DNA of 64,000 nt, taken from assembly GCA_028752905.1 (NCBI GenBank), contig JAQNBH010000127.1, positions 1 through 64,000 on the forward strand, written 5' to 3'. The translations under genes were made by a program, and so were the position numbers. Source of the stretch: Cladorhizidae sp. MBARI D1340-BT2 (taxonomy: Eukaryota > Porifera > Demospongiae > Poecilosclerida > Cladorhizidae). Of the stretch, positions 40,571-56,599 are shown piece after piece (the stretch's first letter is position 1; every line of letters begins with the position of its first letter). The notes beneath the pieces are model-generated. The model ran no database searches. It had not been told where the DNA came from and was given only the letters and a program-made list of their open reading frames with translations.

Positions 40571-42660
40571 TGGGTGGAGGCAGGTTGACAATAGCTCTAT
40601 GAGGACACACACTCCACCAACACCTCACTGGGTGGAGGCAGGTTGACAATAGCTCTATGAGGACACACACTCCACCAACACCTCACTGGGTGTGGGCAGG
40701 TTGACAATAGCTCTATGAGGACACACACTCCACCAACACCTCACTGGGTGTGGGCAGGTTGACAATAGCTCTATGAGGACACACACTCCACCAACACCTC
40801 ACTGGGTGGAGGCAGGTTGACAATAGCTCTATGAGGACACACACTCCACCAACACCTCACTGGGTGGGGGCAGGTTGACAATAGCTCTATGAGGACACAC
40901 ACTCCACCAACACCTCACTGGGTGGAGGCAGGTTGACAATAGCTCTATGAGGACACACACTCCACCAACACCTCACTGGGTGGAGGCAGGTTGACAATAG
41001 CTCTATGAGGACACACACTCCACCAACACCTCACTGGGTGGAGGCAGGTTGACAATAGCTCTATGAGGACACACACTCCACCAACACCTGACTGGGTGTG
41101 GTCAGGTTGACAATAGCTCTATGAGGACACACACTCCACCAACACCTCACTGGGTGTGGGCAGGTTGAAATAGCTCTATGAGGACACACACTCCACCAAC
41201 ACCTCACTGGGTGGAGGCAGGTTGACAATAGCTCTATGAGGACACACACTCCACCAACACCTCACTGGGTGGGGGCAGGTTGACAATAGCTCTATGAGGA
41301 CACACACTCCACCAACACCTCACTGGGTGGAGGCAGGTAGACAATAGCTCTATGAGGACACACACTCCACCAACACCTCACTGGGTGGATGCAAGTTGAC
41401 AATAGCTCTATGAGGACACACACTCCACCAACACCTCACTGGGTGGAGGCAGATTGACAATAGCTCTATGAGGACACACACTCCACCAACACCTCACTGG
41501 GTGGGGGCAGGTTGACAATAGCTCTATGAGGACACACACTCCACCAACACCTCACTGGGTGGAGGCAGGTTGACAATAGCTCTATGAGGACACACACTCC
41601 ACCAACACCTCACTGGGTGGAGGCAGGTTGACAATAGCTCTATGAGGACACACACTCCACCAACACCTCACTGGGTGGAGGCAGGTTGACAATAGCTCTA
41701 TGAGGACACACACTCCACCAACACCTCACTGGGTGGAGGCAGGTTGACAATAGCTCTATGAGGACACACACTCCACCAACACCTCACTGGGTGGAGGCAG
41801 GTTGACAATAGCTCTATGAGGACACACAATCCACCAACACCTCACTTGGTGTGGGCAGGTTGACAATAGCTCTATGAGGACACACACACCACCAACACCT
41901 CACTGGGTGGAGGCAGGTTGACAATAGCTCTATGAGGACACACACTCCACCAACACCTCACTGGGTGTGGGCAGGTTGACAATAGCTCTATGAGGACACA
42001 CACTCCACCAACACCTCACTGGGTGGGGGCAGGTTGACAATAGCTCTATGAGGACACACACTCCACCAACACCTCACTGGATGGAGGCAGGTTGACAATA
42101 GCTCTATGAGGACACACACTCCACCAACACCTCACTGGGTGGGGGCATGTTGACAATAGCTCTATGAGGACACACACTCCACCAACACCTCACTGGGTGG
42201 GGGCAGGTTGACAATAGCTCTATGAGGACACACACTCCACCAACACCTCACTGGATGGAGGCAGGTTGACAATAGCTCTATGAGGACACACACTCCACCA
42301 ACACCTCACTGGGTGGGGGCATGTTGACAATAGCTCTATGAGGACACACACTCCACCAACACCTCACTGGGTGGGGGCATGTTGACAATAGCTCTATGAG
42401 GACACACACTCCACCAACACCTCACTGGGTGGAGGCAGGTTGACAATAGCTCTATGAGGACACACACTCCACCAACACCTCACTGGGTGGAGGCAGGTTG
42501 ACAATAGCTCTATGAGGACACACACTCCACCAACACCTCACTGGGTGTGGGCAGGTTGACAATAGCTCTATGAGGACACACACTCCACCAACACTTCACT
42601 GGGTGGAGGCAGGTTGACAATAGCTCTATGAGGACACACACTCCACCAACACCTCACTGG
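40571..42660 (+). repeat. Array section with a G module, D to E transition
   Basis: About 36 monomers. Contains ACCTGACTGGGTGTGGTCAGG (from 41087), a 56-bp monomer with GTTGAAATAGC (41165) and GAGGCAGGTAGAC (41331). Then comes the G module from GGATGCAAG (41387) to ACACACACCACC (41880). After that, GGATGGAGGC and GGGGGCATG monomers start to alternate, a pattern that dominates family E. No non-repeat sequence. Confidence 0.8.
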
Positions 42661-45600
42661 GTCGGGGCAGGTTGACAATAGCTCTATGAGGACACACACT
42701 CCACCAACAACTCAATGGGTGTGGGCAGGTTGACAATAGCTCTATGAGGACACACACTCCACCAACACCTCACTGGGTGTGGGCAGGTTCACAATAGCTC
42801 TATGAGGACACACACTCCACCAACACTTCATTGGGTGGAGGCAGGTTGACAATAGCTCTATGAGGACACACACTCCACCAACACCTCACTGGGTGGAGGC
42901 AGGTTGACAATAGCTCTATGAGGACACACACTCCACCAACACCTCACTGGGTGGAGGCAGATTGACAATAGCTCTATGAGGACACACACTCCACCAACAC
43001 CTCACTGGGTGGGGGTAGGTTGACAATAGCTCTATGAGGACACACACTCCACCAACACCTCACTGGGTGGGGGCAGGTTGACAATAGCTCTATGAGGACA
43101 CACACTCCACCAACACCTCACTGGATGGAGGCAGGTTGACAATAGCTCTATGAGGACACACACTCCACCAACACCTCACTGGGTGGGGGCATGTTGACAA
43201 TAGCTCTATGAGGACACACACTCCACCAACACCTCACTGGGTGGGGGCAGGTTGACAATAGCTCTATGAGGACACACACTCCACCAACACCTCACTGGAT
43301 GGAGGCAGGTTGACAATAGCTCTATGAGGACACACACTCCACCAACACCTCACTGGGTGGGGGCATGTTGACAATAGCTCTATGAGGACACACACTCCAC
43401 CAACACCTCACTGGGTGGGGGCATGTTGACAATAGCTCTATGAGGACACACACTCCACCAACACCTCACTGGGTGGGGGCATGTTGACAATAGCTCTATG
43501 AGGACACACACTCCACCAACACCTCACTGGGTGGAGGCAGGTTGACAATAGCTCTATGAGGACACACACTCCACCAACACCTCACTGGGTGGAGTCAGGT
43601 TGACAATAGCTCTATGAGGACACACACTCCACCAACACCTCACTGGGTGTGGGCAGGTTGACAATAGCTCTATGAGGACACACACTCCACCAACACTTCA
43701 CTGGGTGGAGGCAGGTTGACAATAGCTCTATGAGGACAAACACTCCACCAACACCTCACTGGGTCGGGGCAGGTTGACAATAGCTCTATGAGGACACACA
43801 CTCCACCAACAACTCAATGGGTGTGGGCAGGTTGACAATAGCTCTATGAGGACACACACTCCACCAACACCTCACTTGGTGGGGGCAGGTTGACAATAGC
43901 TATATGAGGACACACACTCCACCAACACCTCACTGGGTGTGGGCAGGTTGACAATAGCTCTATGAGGACACACACTCCACCAACACTTCACTGGGTGGAG
44001 GCAGGTTGACAATAGCTCTATGAGGACACACACTCCACCAACACCTCACTGGGTGGAGGCAGGTTGACAATAGCTCTATGAGGATACACACTCCACCAAC
44101 ACCTCACTGGGTGGAGGCAGATTGACAATAGCTCTATGAGGAGACACACTCCACCAACACCTCACTGGGTGGGGGTAGGTTGACAATAGCTCTATGAGGA
44201 CACACACTCCACCAACACCTCACTGGGTGGAGGCAGGTTGACAATAGCTCTATGAGGACACACACTCCACCAACACCTCACTGGGAGGAGGCACGTTGAC
44301 AATAGCTCTATGAGGACACACACTCCACCAATACCTCACTGGGTGGAGGCAGGTTGACAATAGCTCTATGAGGACACACTCCACCAACACCTCACTGGGT
44401 GGAGGCAGATTGACAATAGCTCTATGAGGACACACACTCCACCAACACCTCACTGGGTGGAGGCAGGTTGACAATAGCTCTATGAGGACACACTCCACCA
44501 ACATCTCACTGGGTGGAGGCAGGTTGACAATAGCTCTATGAGGACACACACTCCACCAACACCTCACTGGGTGGGGGCAGGTTGACAATAGCTCTATGAG
44601 GACACACACTCCACCAACACCGCACTGGGTGTGGGCAGGTTGACAATAGCTCTATGAGGACACACACTCCACAAACACTTCACTGGGTGGAGGCAGGTTG
44701 ACAATAGCTCTATGAGGACACACACTCCACCAACACCTCACTGGGTGTGGGCAGGTTGACAATAGCTCTATGAGGACACACACTCCACCAACACCTCACT
44801 GGGTGGGGGCAGGTTGACAATAGCTCTATGAGGACACACACTCCACCAACACCTCACTGGATGGAGGCAGGTTGACAATAGCTCTATGAGGACACACACT
44901 CCACCAACACCTCACTGGGTGGAGGCAGGTTAACAATAGCTCTATGAGGACACACACTCCACCAACACCTCACTGGGTGGGGGCATGTTGACAATAGCTC
45001 TATGAGGACACACACTCCACCAACACCTCACTGGGTGGGGGCAGGTTGACAATAGCTCTATGAGGACACACACTCCACCAACACCTCACTGGGTGGAGGC
45101 AGGTTGACAATAGCTCTATGAGGACACACACTCCACCAACACCTCACTGGGTGGAGGCAGGTTGACAATAGCTCTATGAGGACACACACTCCACCAACAC
45201 CTCACTGGGTGTGGGCAGGTTGACAATAGCTCTATGAGGACACACACTCCACCAACACTTCACTGGGTGGAGGCAGGTTGACAATAGCTCTATGAGGACA
45301 CACACTCCACCAACACCTCACTGGGTCGGGGCAGGTTGACAATAGCTCTATGAGGACACACACTCCACCAACAACTCAATGGGTGTGGGCAGGTTGACAA
45401 TAGCTCTATGAGGACACACACTCCACCAACACCTCACTGGGTGTGGGCAGGTTGACAATAGCTCTATGAGGACACACACTCCACCAACACTTCACTGGGT
45501 GGAGGCAGGTTGACAATAGCTCTATGAGGACACACACTCCACCAACACCTCACTGGGTGGAGGCAGGTTGACAATAGCTCTATGAGGACACACACTCCAC

Positions 45601-47412
45601 CAACACCTCACTGGGTGGAGGCAGATTGACAATAGCTCTATGAGGACACACACTCCACCAACACCTCACTGGGTGGGGGTAGGTTGACAATAGCTCTATG
45701 AGGACACACACTCCACCTACACCTCACTGGGTGGGGGCAGGTTGACAATAGCTCTATGAGGACACACACTCCACCAACACCTCACTGGATGGAGGCAGGT
45801 TGACAATAGCTCTATGAGGACACACACTCCACCAACACCTCACTGGGTGGGGGCATGTTGACAATAGCTCTATGAGGACACACACTCCACCAACACCTCA
45901 CTGGGTGGGGGCAGGTTGACAATAGCTCTATGAGGACACACACTCCACCAACACCTCACTGGATGGAGGCAGGTTGACAATAGCTCTATGAGGACACACA
46001 CTCCACCAACACCTCACTGGGTGGGGGCATGTTGACAATAGCTCTATGAGGACACACACTCCACCAACACCTCACTGGGTGGGGGCATGTTGACAATAGC
46101 TCTATGAGGACACACACTCCACCAACACCTCACTGGGTGGAGGCAGGTTGACAATAGCTCTATGAGGACACACACTCCACCAACACCTCACTGGGTGGAG
46201 GCAGGTTGACAATAGCTCTATGAGGACACACACTCCACCAACACCTCACTGGGTGGATGCAAGTTGACAATAGCTCTATGAGGACACACACTCCACCAAC
46301 ACCTCACTGGGTGGAGGCAGATTGACAATAGCTCTATGAGGACACACACTCCACCAACACCTCACTGGGTGGGGGCAGGTTGACAATAGCTCTATGAGGA
46401 CACACACTCCACCAACACCTCACTGGGTGGAGGCAGGTTGACAATAGCTCTATGAGGACACACACTCCACCAACACCTCACTGGGTGGAGGCAGGTTGAC
46501 AATAGCTCTATGAGGACACACACTCCACCAACACCTCACTGGGTGGAGGCAGGTTGACAATAGCTCTATGAGGACACACAATCCACCAACACCTCACTTG
46601 GTGTGGGCAGGTTGACAATAGCTCTATGAGGACACACACACCACCAACACCTCACTGGGTGGAGGCAGGTTGACAATAGCTCTATGAGGACACACACTCC
46701 ACCAACACCTCACTGGGTGTGGGCAGGTTGACAATAGCTCTATGAGGACACACACTCCACCAACACCTCACTGGGTGGGGGCAGGTTGACAATAGCTCTA
46801 TGAGGACACACACTCCACCAACACCTCACTGGATGGAGGCAGGTTGACAATAGCTCTATGAGGACACACACTCCACCAACACCTCACTGGGTGGGGGCAT
46901 GTTGACAATAGCTCTATGAGGACACACACTCCACCAACACCTCACTGGGTGGGGGCAGGTTGACAATAGCTCTATGAGGACACACACTCCACCAACACCT
47001 CACTGGATGGAGGCAGGTTGACAATAGCTCTATGAGGACACACACTCCACCAACACCTCACTGGGTGGGGGCATGTTGACAATAGCTCTATGAGGACACA
47101 CACTCCACCAACACCTCACTGGGTGGGGGCATGTTGACAATAGCTCTATGAGGACACACACTCCACCAACACCTCACTGGGTGGAGGCAGGTTGACAATA
47201 GCTCTATGAGGACACACACTCCACCAACACCTCACTGGGTGGAGGCAGGTTGACAATAGCTCTATGAGGACACACACTCCACCAACACCTCACTGGGTGT
47301 GGGCAGGTTGACAATAGCTCTATGAGGACACACACTCCACCAACACTTCACTGGGTGGAGGCAGGTTGACAATAGCTCTATGAGGACACACACTCCACCA
47401 ACACCTCACTGG
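42661..47412 (+). repeat. Higher-order repeat E, copy 1 (4752 bp)
   Basis: Defined from one GGGTCGGGGC marker to the next with the same downstream context (GGTTCACAATAG 124 bp later, then CTTCATTGGG). Length is 82 monomers minus 4 bp, the -4 being two 56-bp monomers. Internal CpG markers GTCGG lie at 43763 and 45325. It includes GAGGATACAC, GAGGAGACAC and CTGGGAGGAGGCACG monomers and the CAATACC cassette (44329). Aligned to copy 2 at offsets of 6840, 6782 and later 6898 bp. Boundaries are chosen by marker, so the true phase is arbitrary. Confidence 0.85.
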
Positions 47413-49500
47413 GTCGGGGCAGGTTGACAATAGCTCTATGAGGACACACACTCCATCAACAACTCAATGGGTGTGGGCAGGTTGACAATAGCTCTATGAG
47501 GACACACACTCCACCAACACCTCACTGGGTGTGGGCAGGTTCACAATAGCTCTATGAGGACACACACTCCACCAACACTTCATTGGGTGGAGGCAGGTTG
47601 ACAATAGCTCTATGAGGACACACACTCCACCAACACCTCACTGGGTGGAGGCAGGTTGACAATAGCTCTATGAGGACACACACTCCACCAACACCTCACT
47701 GGGTGGAGGCAGATTGACAATAGCTCTATGAGGACACACACTCCACCAACACCTCACTGGGTGGGGGTAGGTTGACAATAGCTCTATGAGGACACACACT
47801 CCACCAACACCTCACTGGGTGGGGGCAGGTTGACAATAGCTCTATGAGGACACACACTCCACCAACACCTCACTGGATGGAGGCAGGTTGACAATAGCTC
47901 TATGAGGACACACACTCCACCAACACCTCACTGGGTGGGGGCATGTTGACAATAGCTCTATGAGGACACACACTCCACCAACACCTCACTGGGTGGGGGC
48001 AGGTTGACAATAGCTCTATGAGGACACACACTCCACCAACACCTCACTGGATGGAGGCAGGTTGACAATAGCTCTATGAGGACACACACTCCACCAACAC
48101 CTCACTGGGTGGGGGCATGTTGACAATAGCTCTATGAGGACACACACTCCACCAACACCTCACTGGGTGGGGGCATGTTGACAATAGCTCTATGAGGACA
48201 CACACTCCACCAACACCTCACTGGGTGGGGGCATGTTGACAATAGCTCTATGAGGACACACACTCCACCAACACCTCACTGGGTGGAGGCAGGTTGACAA
48301 TAGCTCTATGAGGACACACACTCCACCAACACCTCACTGGGTGGAGGCAGGTTGACAATAGCTCTATGAGGACACACACTCCACCAACACCTCACTGGGT
48401 GGAGGCAGGTTGACAATAGCTCTATGAGGACACACACTCCACCAACACCTCACTGGGTGGAGGCAGGTTGACAATAGCTCTATGAGGACACACACTCCAC
48501 CAACACCTCACTGGGTGTGGGCAGGTTGACAATAGCTCTATGAGGACACACACTCCACCAACACTTCACTGGGTGGAGGCAGGTTGACAATAGCTCTATG
48601 AGGACAAACTCTCCACCAACACCTCACTGGGTCGGGGCAGGTTGACAATAGCTCTATGAGGACACACACTCCACCAACACCTCACTTGGTGTGGGCAGGT
48701 TGACAATAGCTCTATGAGGACACACACACCACCAACACCTCACTGGGTGGAGGCAGGTTGACAATAGCTCTATGAGGACACACACTCCACGAACACCTCA
48801 CTGGGTGTGGGCAGGTTGACAATAGCTCTATGAGGACACACACTCCACCAACACCTCACTGGGTGGGGGCAGGTTGACAATAGCTCTATGAGGACACACA
48901 CTCCACCAACACCTCACTGGATGGAGGCAGGTTGACAATAGCTCTATGAGGACACACACTCCACCAACACCTCACTGGGTGGGGGCATGTTGACAATAGC
49001 TCTATGAGGACACACACTCCACCAACACCTCACTGGGTGGGGGCAGGTTGACAATAGCTCTATGAGGACACACACTCCACCAACACCTCACTGGATGGAG
49101 GCAGGTTGACAATAGCTCTATGAGGACACACACTCCACCAACACCTCACTGGGTGGGGGCATGTTGACAATAGCTCTATGAGGACACACACTCCACCAAC
49201 ACCTCACTGGGTGGGGGCATGTTGACAATAGCTCTATGAGGACACACACTCCACCAACACCTCACTGGGTGGAGGCAGGTTGACAATAGCTCTATGAGGA
49301 CACACACTCCACCAACACCTCACTGGGTGGAGGCAGGTTGACAATAGCTCTATGAGGACACACACTCCACCAACACCTCACTGGGTGTGGGCAGGTTGAC
49401 AATAGCTCTATGAGGACACACACTCCACCAACACTTCACTGGGTGGAGGCAGGTTGACAATAGCTCTATGAGGACACACACTCCACCAACACCTCACTGG
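47413..49500 (+). repeat. Higher-order repeat E, truncated copy (2088 bp, 36 monomers)
   Basis: Starts like the other E units (GTCGG, then GGTTCACAATAG and CTTCATTGGG) but reaches the next E start after only 36 monomers. It has no CAATACC cassette and no 56-bp monomers. A second GTCGG at 48631 is preceded by ACAAACTCTCC and followed directly by CACTTGGTGTGG and ACACACACCACC, which marks an internal junction to G-module sequence. A private CCACGAACACC is at 48787. Confidence 0.82.
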
Positions 49501-52500
49501 GTCGGGGCAGGTTGACAATAGCTCTATGAGGACACACACTCCACCAACAACTCAATGGGTGTGGGCAGGTTGACAATAGCTCTATGAGGACACACACTCC
49601 ACCAACACCTCACTGGGTGTGGGCAGGTTCACAATAGCTCTATGAGGACACACACTCCACCAACACTTCATTGGGTGGAGGCAGGTTGACAATAGCTCTA
49701 TGAGGACACACACTCCACCAACACCTCACTGGGTGGAGGCAGGTTGACAATAGCTCTATGAGGACACACACTCCACCAACACCTCACTGGGTGGAGGCAG
49801 ATTGACAATAGCTCTATGAGGACACACACTCCACCAACACCTCACTGGGTGGGGGTAGGTTGACAATAGCTCTATGAGGACACACACTCCACCAACACCT
49901 CACTGGGTGGGGGCAGGTTGACAATAGCTCTATGAGGACACACACTCCACCAACACCTCACTGGATGGAGGCAGGTTGACAATAGCTCTATGAGGACACA
50001 CACTCCACCAACACCTCACTGGGTGGGGGCATGTTGACAATAGCTCTATGAGGACACACACTCCACCAACACCTCACTGGGTGGGGGCAGGTTGACAATA
50101 GCTCTATGAGGACACACACTCCACCAACACCTCACTGGATGGAGGCAGGTTGACAATAGCTCTATGAGGACACACACTCCACCAACACCTCACTGGGTGG
50201 GGGCATGTTGACAATAGCTCTATGAGGACACACACTCCACCAACACCTCACTGGGTGGGGGCATGTTGACAATAGCTCTATGAGGACACACACTCCACCA
50301 ACACCTCACTGGGTGGGGGCATGTTGACAATAGCTCTATGAGGACACACACTCCACCAACACCTCACTGGGTGGAGGCAGGTTGACAATAGCTCTATGAG
50401 GACACACACTCCACCAACACCTCACTGGGTGTGGGCAGGTTGACAATAGCTCTATGAGGACACACACTCCACCAACACTTCACTGGGTGGAGGCAGGTTG
50501 ACAATAGCTCTATGAGGACAAACACTCCACCAACACCTCACTGGGTCGGGGCAGGTTGACAATAGCTCTATGAGGACACACACTCCACCAACAACTCAAT
50601 GGGTGTGGGCAGGTTGACAATAGCTCTATGAGGACACACACTCCACCAACACCTCACTTGGTGGGGGCAGGTTGACAATAGCTATATGAGGACACACACT
50701 CCACCAACACCTCACTGGGTGTGGGCAGGTTGACAATAGCTCTATGAGGACACACACTCCACCAACACTTCACTGGGTGGAGGCAGGTTGACAATAGCTC
50801 TATGAGGACACACACTCCACCAACACCTCACTGGGTGGAGGCAGGTTGACAATAGCTCTATGAGGATACACACTCCACCAACACCTCACTGGGTGGAGGC
50901 AGATTGACAATAGCTCTATGAGGAGACACACTCCACCAACACCTCACTGGGTGGGGGTAGGTTGACAATAGCTCTATGAGGACACACACTCCACCAACAC
51001 CTCACTGGGTGGAGGCAGGTTGACAATAGCTCTATGAGGACACACACTCCACCAACACCTCACTGGGAGGAGGCACGTTGACAATAGCTCTATGAGGACA
51101 CACACTCCACCAATACCTCACTGGGTGGAGGCAGGTTGACAATAGCTCTATGAGGACACACTCCACCAACACCTCACTGGGTGGAGGCAGGTTGACAATA
51201 GCTCTATGAGGACACACACTCCACCAACACCTCACTGGGTGGAGGCAGGTTGACAATAGCTCTATGAGGACACACTCCACCAACATCTCACTGGGTGGAG
51301 GCAGGTTGACAATAGCTCTATGAGGACACACACTCCACCAACACCTCACTGGGTGGGGGCAGGTTGACAATAGCTCTATGAGGACACACACTCCACCAAC
51401 ACCGCACTGGGTGTGGGCAGGTTGACAATAGCTCTATGAGGACACACACTCCACAAACACTTCACTGGGTGGAGGCAGGTTGACAATAGCTCTATGAGGA
51501 CACACACTCCACCAACACCTCACTGGGTGTGGGCAGGTTGACAATAGCTCTATGAGGACACACACTCCACCAACACCTCACTGGGTGGGGGCAGGTTGAC
51601 AATAGCTCTATGAGGACACACACTCCACCAACACCTCACTGGATGGAGGCAGGTTGACAATAGCTCTATGAGGACACACACTCCACCAACACCTCACTGG
51701 GTGGAGGCAGGTTAACAATAGCTCTATGAGGACACACACTCCACCAACACCTCTCTGGGTGGGGGCATGTTGACAATAGCTCTATGAGGACACACACTCC
51801 ACCAACACCTCACTGGGTGGGGGCAGGTTGACAATAGCTCTATGAGGACACACACTCCACCAACACCTCACTGGGTGGAGGCAGGTTGACAATAGCTCTA
51901 TGAGGACACACACTCCACCAACACCTCACTGGGTGGAGGCAGGTTGACAATAGCTCTATGAGGACACACACTCCACCAACACCTCACTGGGTGTGGGCAG
52001 GTTGACAATAGCTCTATGAGGACACACACTCCACCAACACTTCACTGGGTGGAGGCAGGTTGACAATAGCTCTATGAGGACACACACTCCACCAACACCT
52101 CACTGGGTCGGGGCAGGTTGACAATAGCTCTATGAGGACACACACTCCACCAACAACTCAATGGGTGTGGGCAGGTTGACAATAGCTCTATGAGGACACA
52201 CACTCCACCAACACCTCACTGGGTGTGGGCAGGTTGACAATAGCTCTATGAGGACACACACTCCACCAACACTTCACTGGGTGGAGGCAGGTTGACAATA
52301 GCTCTATGAGGACACACACTCCACCAACACCTCACTGGGTGGAGGCAGGTTGACAATAGCTCTATGAGGACACACACTCCACCAACACCTCACTGGGTGG
52401 AGGCAGATTGACAATAGCTCTATGAGGACACACACTCCACCAACACCTCACTGGGTGGGGGTAGGTTGACAATAGCTCTATGAGGACACACACTCCACCT

Positions 52501-54310
52501 ACACCTCACTGGGTGGGGGCAGGTTGACAATAGCTCTATGAGGACACACACTCCACCAACACCTCACTGGATGGAGGCAGGTTGACAATAGCTCTATGAG
52601 GACACACACTCCACCAACACCTCACTGGGTGGGGGCATGTTGACAATAGCTCTATGAGGACACACACTCCACCAACACCTCACTGGGTGGGGGCAGGTTG
52701 ACAATAGCTCTATGAGGACACACACTCCACCAACACCTCACTGGATGGAGGCAGGTTGACAATAGCTCTATGAGGACACACACTCCACCAACACCTCACT
52801 GGGTGGGGGCATGTTGACAATAGCTCTATGAGGACACACACTCCACCAACACCTCACTGGGTGGGGGCATGTTGACAATAGCTCTATGAGGACACACACT
52901 CCACCAACACCTCACTGGGTGGAGGCAGGTTGACAATAGCTCTATGAGGACACACACTCCACCAACACCTCACTGGGTGGAGGCAGGTTGACAATAGCTC
53001 TATGAGGACACACACTCCACCAACACCTCACTGGGTGGATGCAAGTTGACAATAGCTCTATGAGGACACACACTCCACCAACACCTCACTGGGTGGAGGC
53101 AGATTGACAATAGCTCTATGAGGACACACACTCCACCAACACCTCACTGGGTGGGGGCAGGTTGACAATAGCTCTATGAGGACACACACTCCACCAACAC
53201 CTCACTGGGTGGAGGCAGGTTGACAATAGCTCTATGAGGACACACACTCCACCAACACCTCACTGGGTGGAGGCAGGTTGACAATAGCTCTATGAGGACA
53301 CACACTCCACCAACACCTCACTGGGTGGAGGCAGGTTGACAATAGCTCTATGAGGACACACACTCCACCAACACCTCACTGGGTGGAGGCAGGTTGACAA
53401 TAGCTCTATGAGGACACACACTCCACCAACACCTCACTGGGTGGAGGCAGGTTGACAATAGCTCTATGAGGACACACAATCCACCAACACCTCACTTGGT
53501 GTGGGCAGGTTGACAATAGCTCTATGAGGACACACACACCACCAACACCTCACTGGGTGGAGGCAGGTTGACAATAGCTCTATGAGGACACACACTCCAC
53601 CAACACCTCACTGGGTGTGGGCAGGTTGACAATAGCTCTATGAGGACACACACTCCACCAACACCTCACTGGGTGGGGGCAGGTTGACAATAGCTCTATG
53701 AGGACACACACTCCACCAACACCTCACTGGATGGAGGCAGGTTGACAATAGCTCTATGAGGACACACACTCCACCAACACCTCACTGGGTGGGGGCATGT
53801 TGACAATAGCTCTATGAGGACACACACTCCACCAACACCTCACTGGGTGGGGGCAGGTTGACAATAGCTCTATGAGGACACACACTCCACCAACACCTCA
53901 CTGGATGGAGGCAGGTTGACAATAGCTCTATGAGGACACACACTCCACCAACACCTCACTGGGTGGGGGCATGTTGACAATAGCTCTATGAGGACACACA
54001 CTCCACCAACACCTCACTGGGTGGGGGCATGTTGACAATAGCTCTATGAGGACACACACTCCACCAACACCTCACTGGGTGGAGGCAGGTTGACAATAGC
54101 TCTATGAGGACACACACTCCACCAACACCTCACTGGGTGGAGGCAGGTTGACAATAGCTCTATGAGGACACACACTCCACCAACACCTCACTGGGTGTGG
54201 GCAGGTTGACAATAGCTCTATGAGGACACACACTCCACCAACACTTCACTGGGTGGAGGCAGGTTGACAATAGCTCTATGAGGACACACACTCCATCAAC
54301 ACCTCACTGG
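49501..54310 (+). repeat. Higher-order repeat E, copy 2 (4810 bp)
   Basis: 83 monomers minus 4 bp. Marker spacing is 1044, 1562 and 2204 bp against 1102, 1562 and 2088 bp in copy 1, so one monomer is lost early and two are gained near the G module (53037-53480). Shared rare variants with copy 1: CACCGCAC (51402), CATCTCACTGGGTGGAGG near 51285, ACAAACACTTC (51456), GGTTAACAATAG (51713) and CCACCTACACC (52498). A private CTCTCTGGG is at 51752. Confidence 0.87.
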
Positions 54311-56599
54311 GTCGGGGCAGGTTGACAATAGCTCTATGAGGACACACACTCCACCAACAACTCAATGGGTGTGGGCAGGTTGACAATAGCTCTATGAGGA
54401 CACACACTCCACCAACACCTCACTGGGTGTGGGCAGGTTCACAATAGCTCTATGAGGACACACACTCCACCAACACTTCATTGGGTGGAGGCAGGTTGAC
54501 AATAGCTCTATGAGGACACACACTCCACCAACACCTCACTGGGTGGAGGCAGGTTGACAATAGCTCTATGAGGACACACACTCCACCAACACCTCACTGG
54601 GTGGAGGCAGATTGACAATAGCTCTATGAGGACACACACTCCACCAACACCTCACTGGGTGGGGGTAGGTTGACAATAGCTCTATGAGGACACACACTCC
54701 ACCAACACCTCACTGGGTGGGGGCAGGTTGACAATAGCTCTATGAGGACACACACTCCACCAACACCTCACTGGATGGAGGCAGGTTGACAATAGCTCTA
54801 TGAGGACACACACTCCACCAACACCTCACTGGGTGGGGGCATGTTGACAATAGCTCTATGAGGACACACACTCCACCAACACCTCACTGGGTGGGGGCAG
54901 GTTGACAATAGCTCTATGAGGACACACACTCCACCAACACCTCACTGGATGGAGGCAGGTTGACAATAGCTCTATGAGGACACACACTCCACCAACACCT
55001 CACTGGGTGGGGGCATGTTGACAATAGCTCTATGAGGACACACACTCCACCAACACCTCACTGGGTGGGGGCATGTTGACAATAGCTCTATGAGGACACA
55101 CACTCCACCAACACCTCACTGGGTGGGGGCATGTTGACAATAGCTCTATGAGGACACACACTCCACCAACACCTCACTGGGTGGAGGCAGGTTGACAATA
55201 GCTCTATGAGGACACACACTCCACCAACACCTCACTGGGTGGAGGCAGGTTGACAATAGCTCTATGAGGACACACACTCCACCAACACCTCACTGGGTGT
55301 GGGCAGGTTGACAATAGCTCTATGAGGACACACACTCCACCAACACTTCACTGGGTGGAGGCAGGTTGACAATAGCTCTATGAGGACAAACACTCCACCA
55401 ACACCTCACTGGGTCGGGGCAGGTTGACAATAGCTCTATGAGGACACACACTCCACCAACAACTCAATGGGTGTGGGCAGGTTGACAATAGCTCTATGAG
55501 GACACACACTCCACCAACACCTCACTTGGTGGGGGCAGGTTGACAATAGCTATATGAGGACACACACTCCACCAACACCTCACTGGGTGTGGGCAGGTTG
55601 ACAATAGCTCTATGAGGACACACACTCCACCAACACTTCACTGGGTGGAGGCAGGTTGACAATAGCTCTATGAGGACACACACTCCACCAACACCTCACT
55701 GGGTGGAGGCAGGTTGACAATAGCTCTATGAGGATACACACTCCACCAACACCTCACTGGGTGGAGGCAGGTTGACAATAGCTCTATGAGGACACACACT
55801 CCACCAACACCTCACTGGGTGGAGGCAGATTGACAATAGCTCTATGAGGACACACACTCCACCAACACCTCACTGGGTGGGGGTAGGTTGACAATAGCTC
55901 TATGAGGACACACACTCCACCAACACCTCACTGGGTGGGGGCAGGTTGACAATAGCTCTATGAGGACACACACTCCACCAACACCTCACTGGATGGAGGC
56001 AGGTTGACAATAGCTCTATGAGGACACACACTCCACCAACACCTCACTGGGTGGGGGCATGTTGACAATAGCTCTATGAGGACACACACTCCACCAACAC
56101 CTCACTGGGTGGGGGCAGGTTGACAATAGCTCTATGAGGACACACACTCCACCAACACCTCACTGGATGGAGGCAGGTTGACAATAGCTCTATGAGGACA
56201 CACACTCCACCAACACCTCACTGGGTGGGGGCATGTTGACAATAGCTCTATGAGGACACACACTCCACCAACACCTCACTGGGTGGGGGCATGTTGACAA
56301 TAGCTCTATGAGGACACACACTCCACCAACACCTCACTGGGTGGGGGCATGTTGACAATAGCTCTATGAGGACACACACTCCACCAACACCTCACTGGGT
56401 GGAGGCAGGTTGACAATAGCTCTATGAGGACACACACTCCACCAACACCTCACTGGGTGGAGGCAGGTTGACAATAGCTCTATGAGGACACACACTCCAC
56501 CAACACCTCACTGGGTGTGGGCAGGTTGACAATAGCTCTATGAGGACACACACTCCACCAACACTTCACTGGGTGGAGGAAGGTTGACAATAGCTCTAT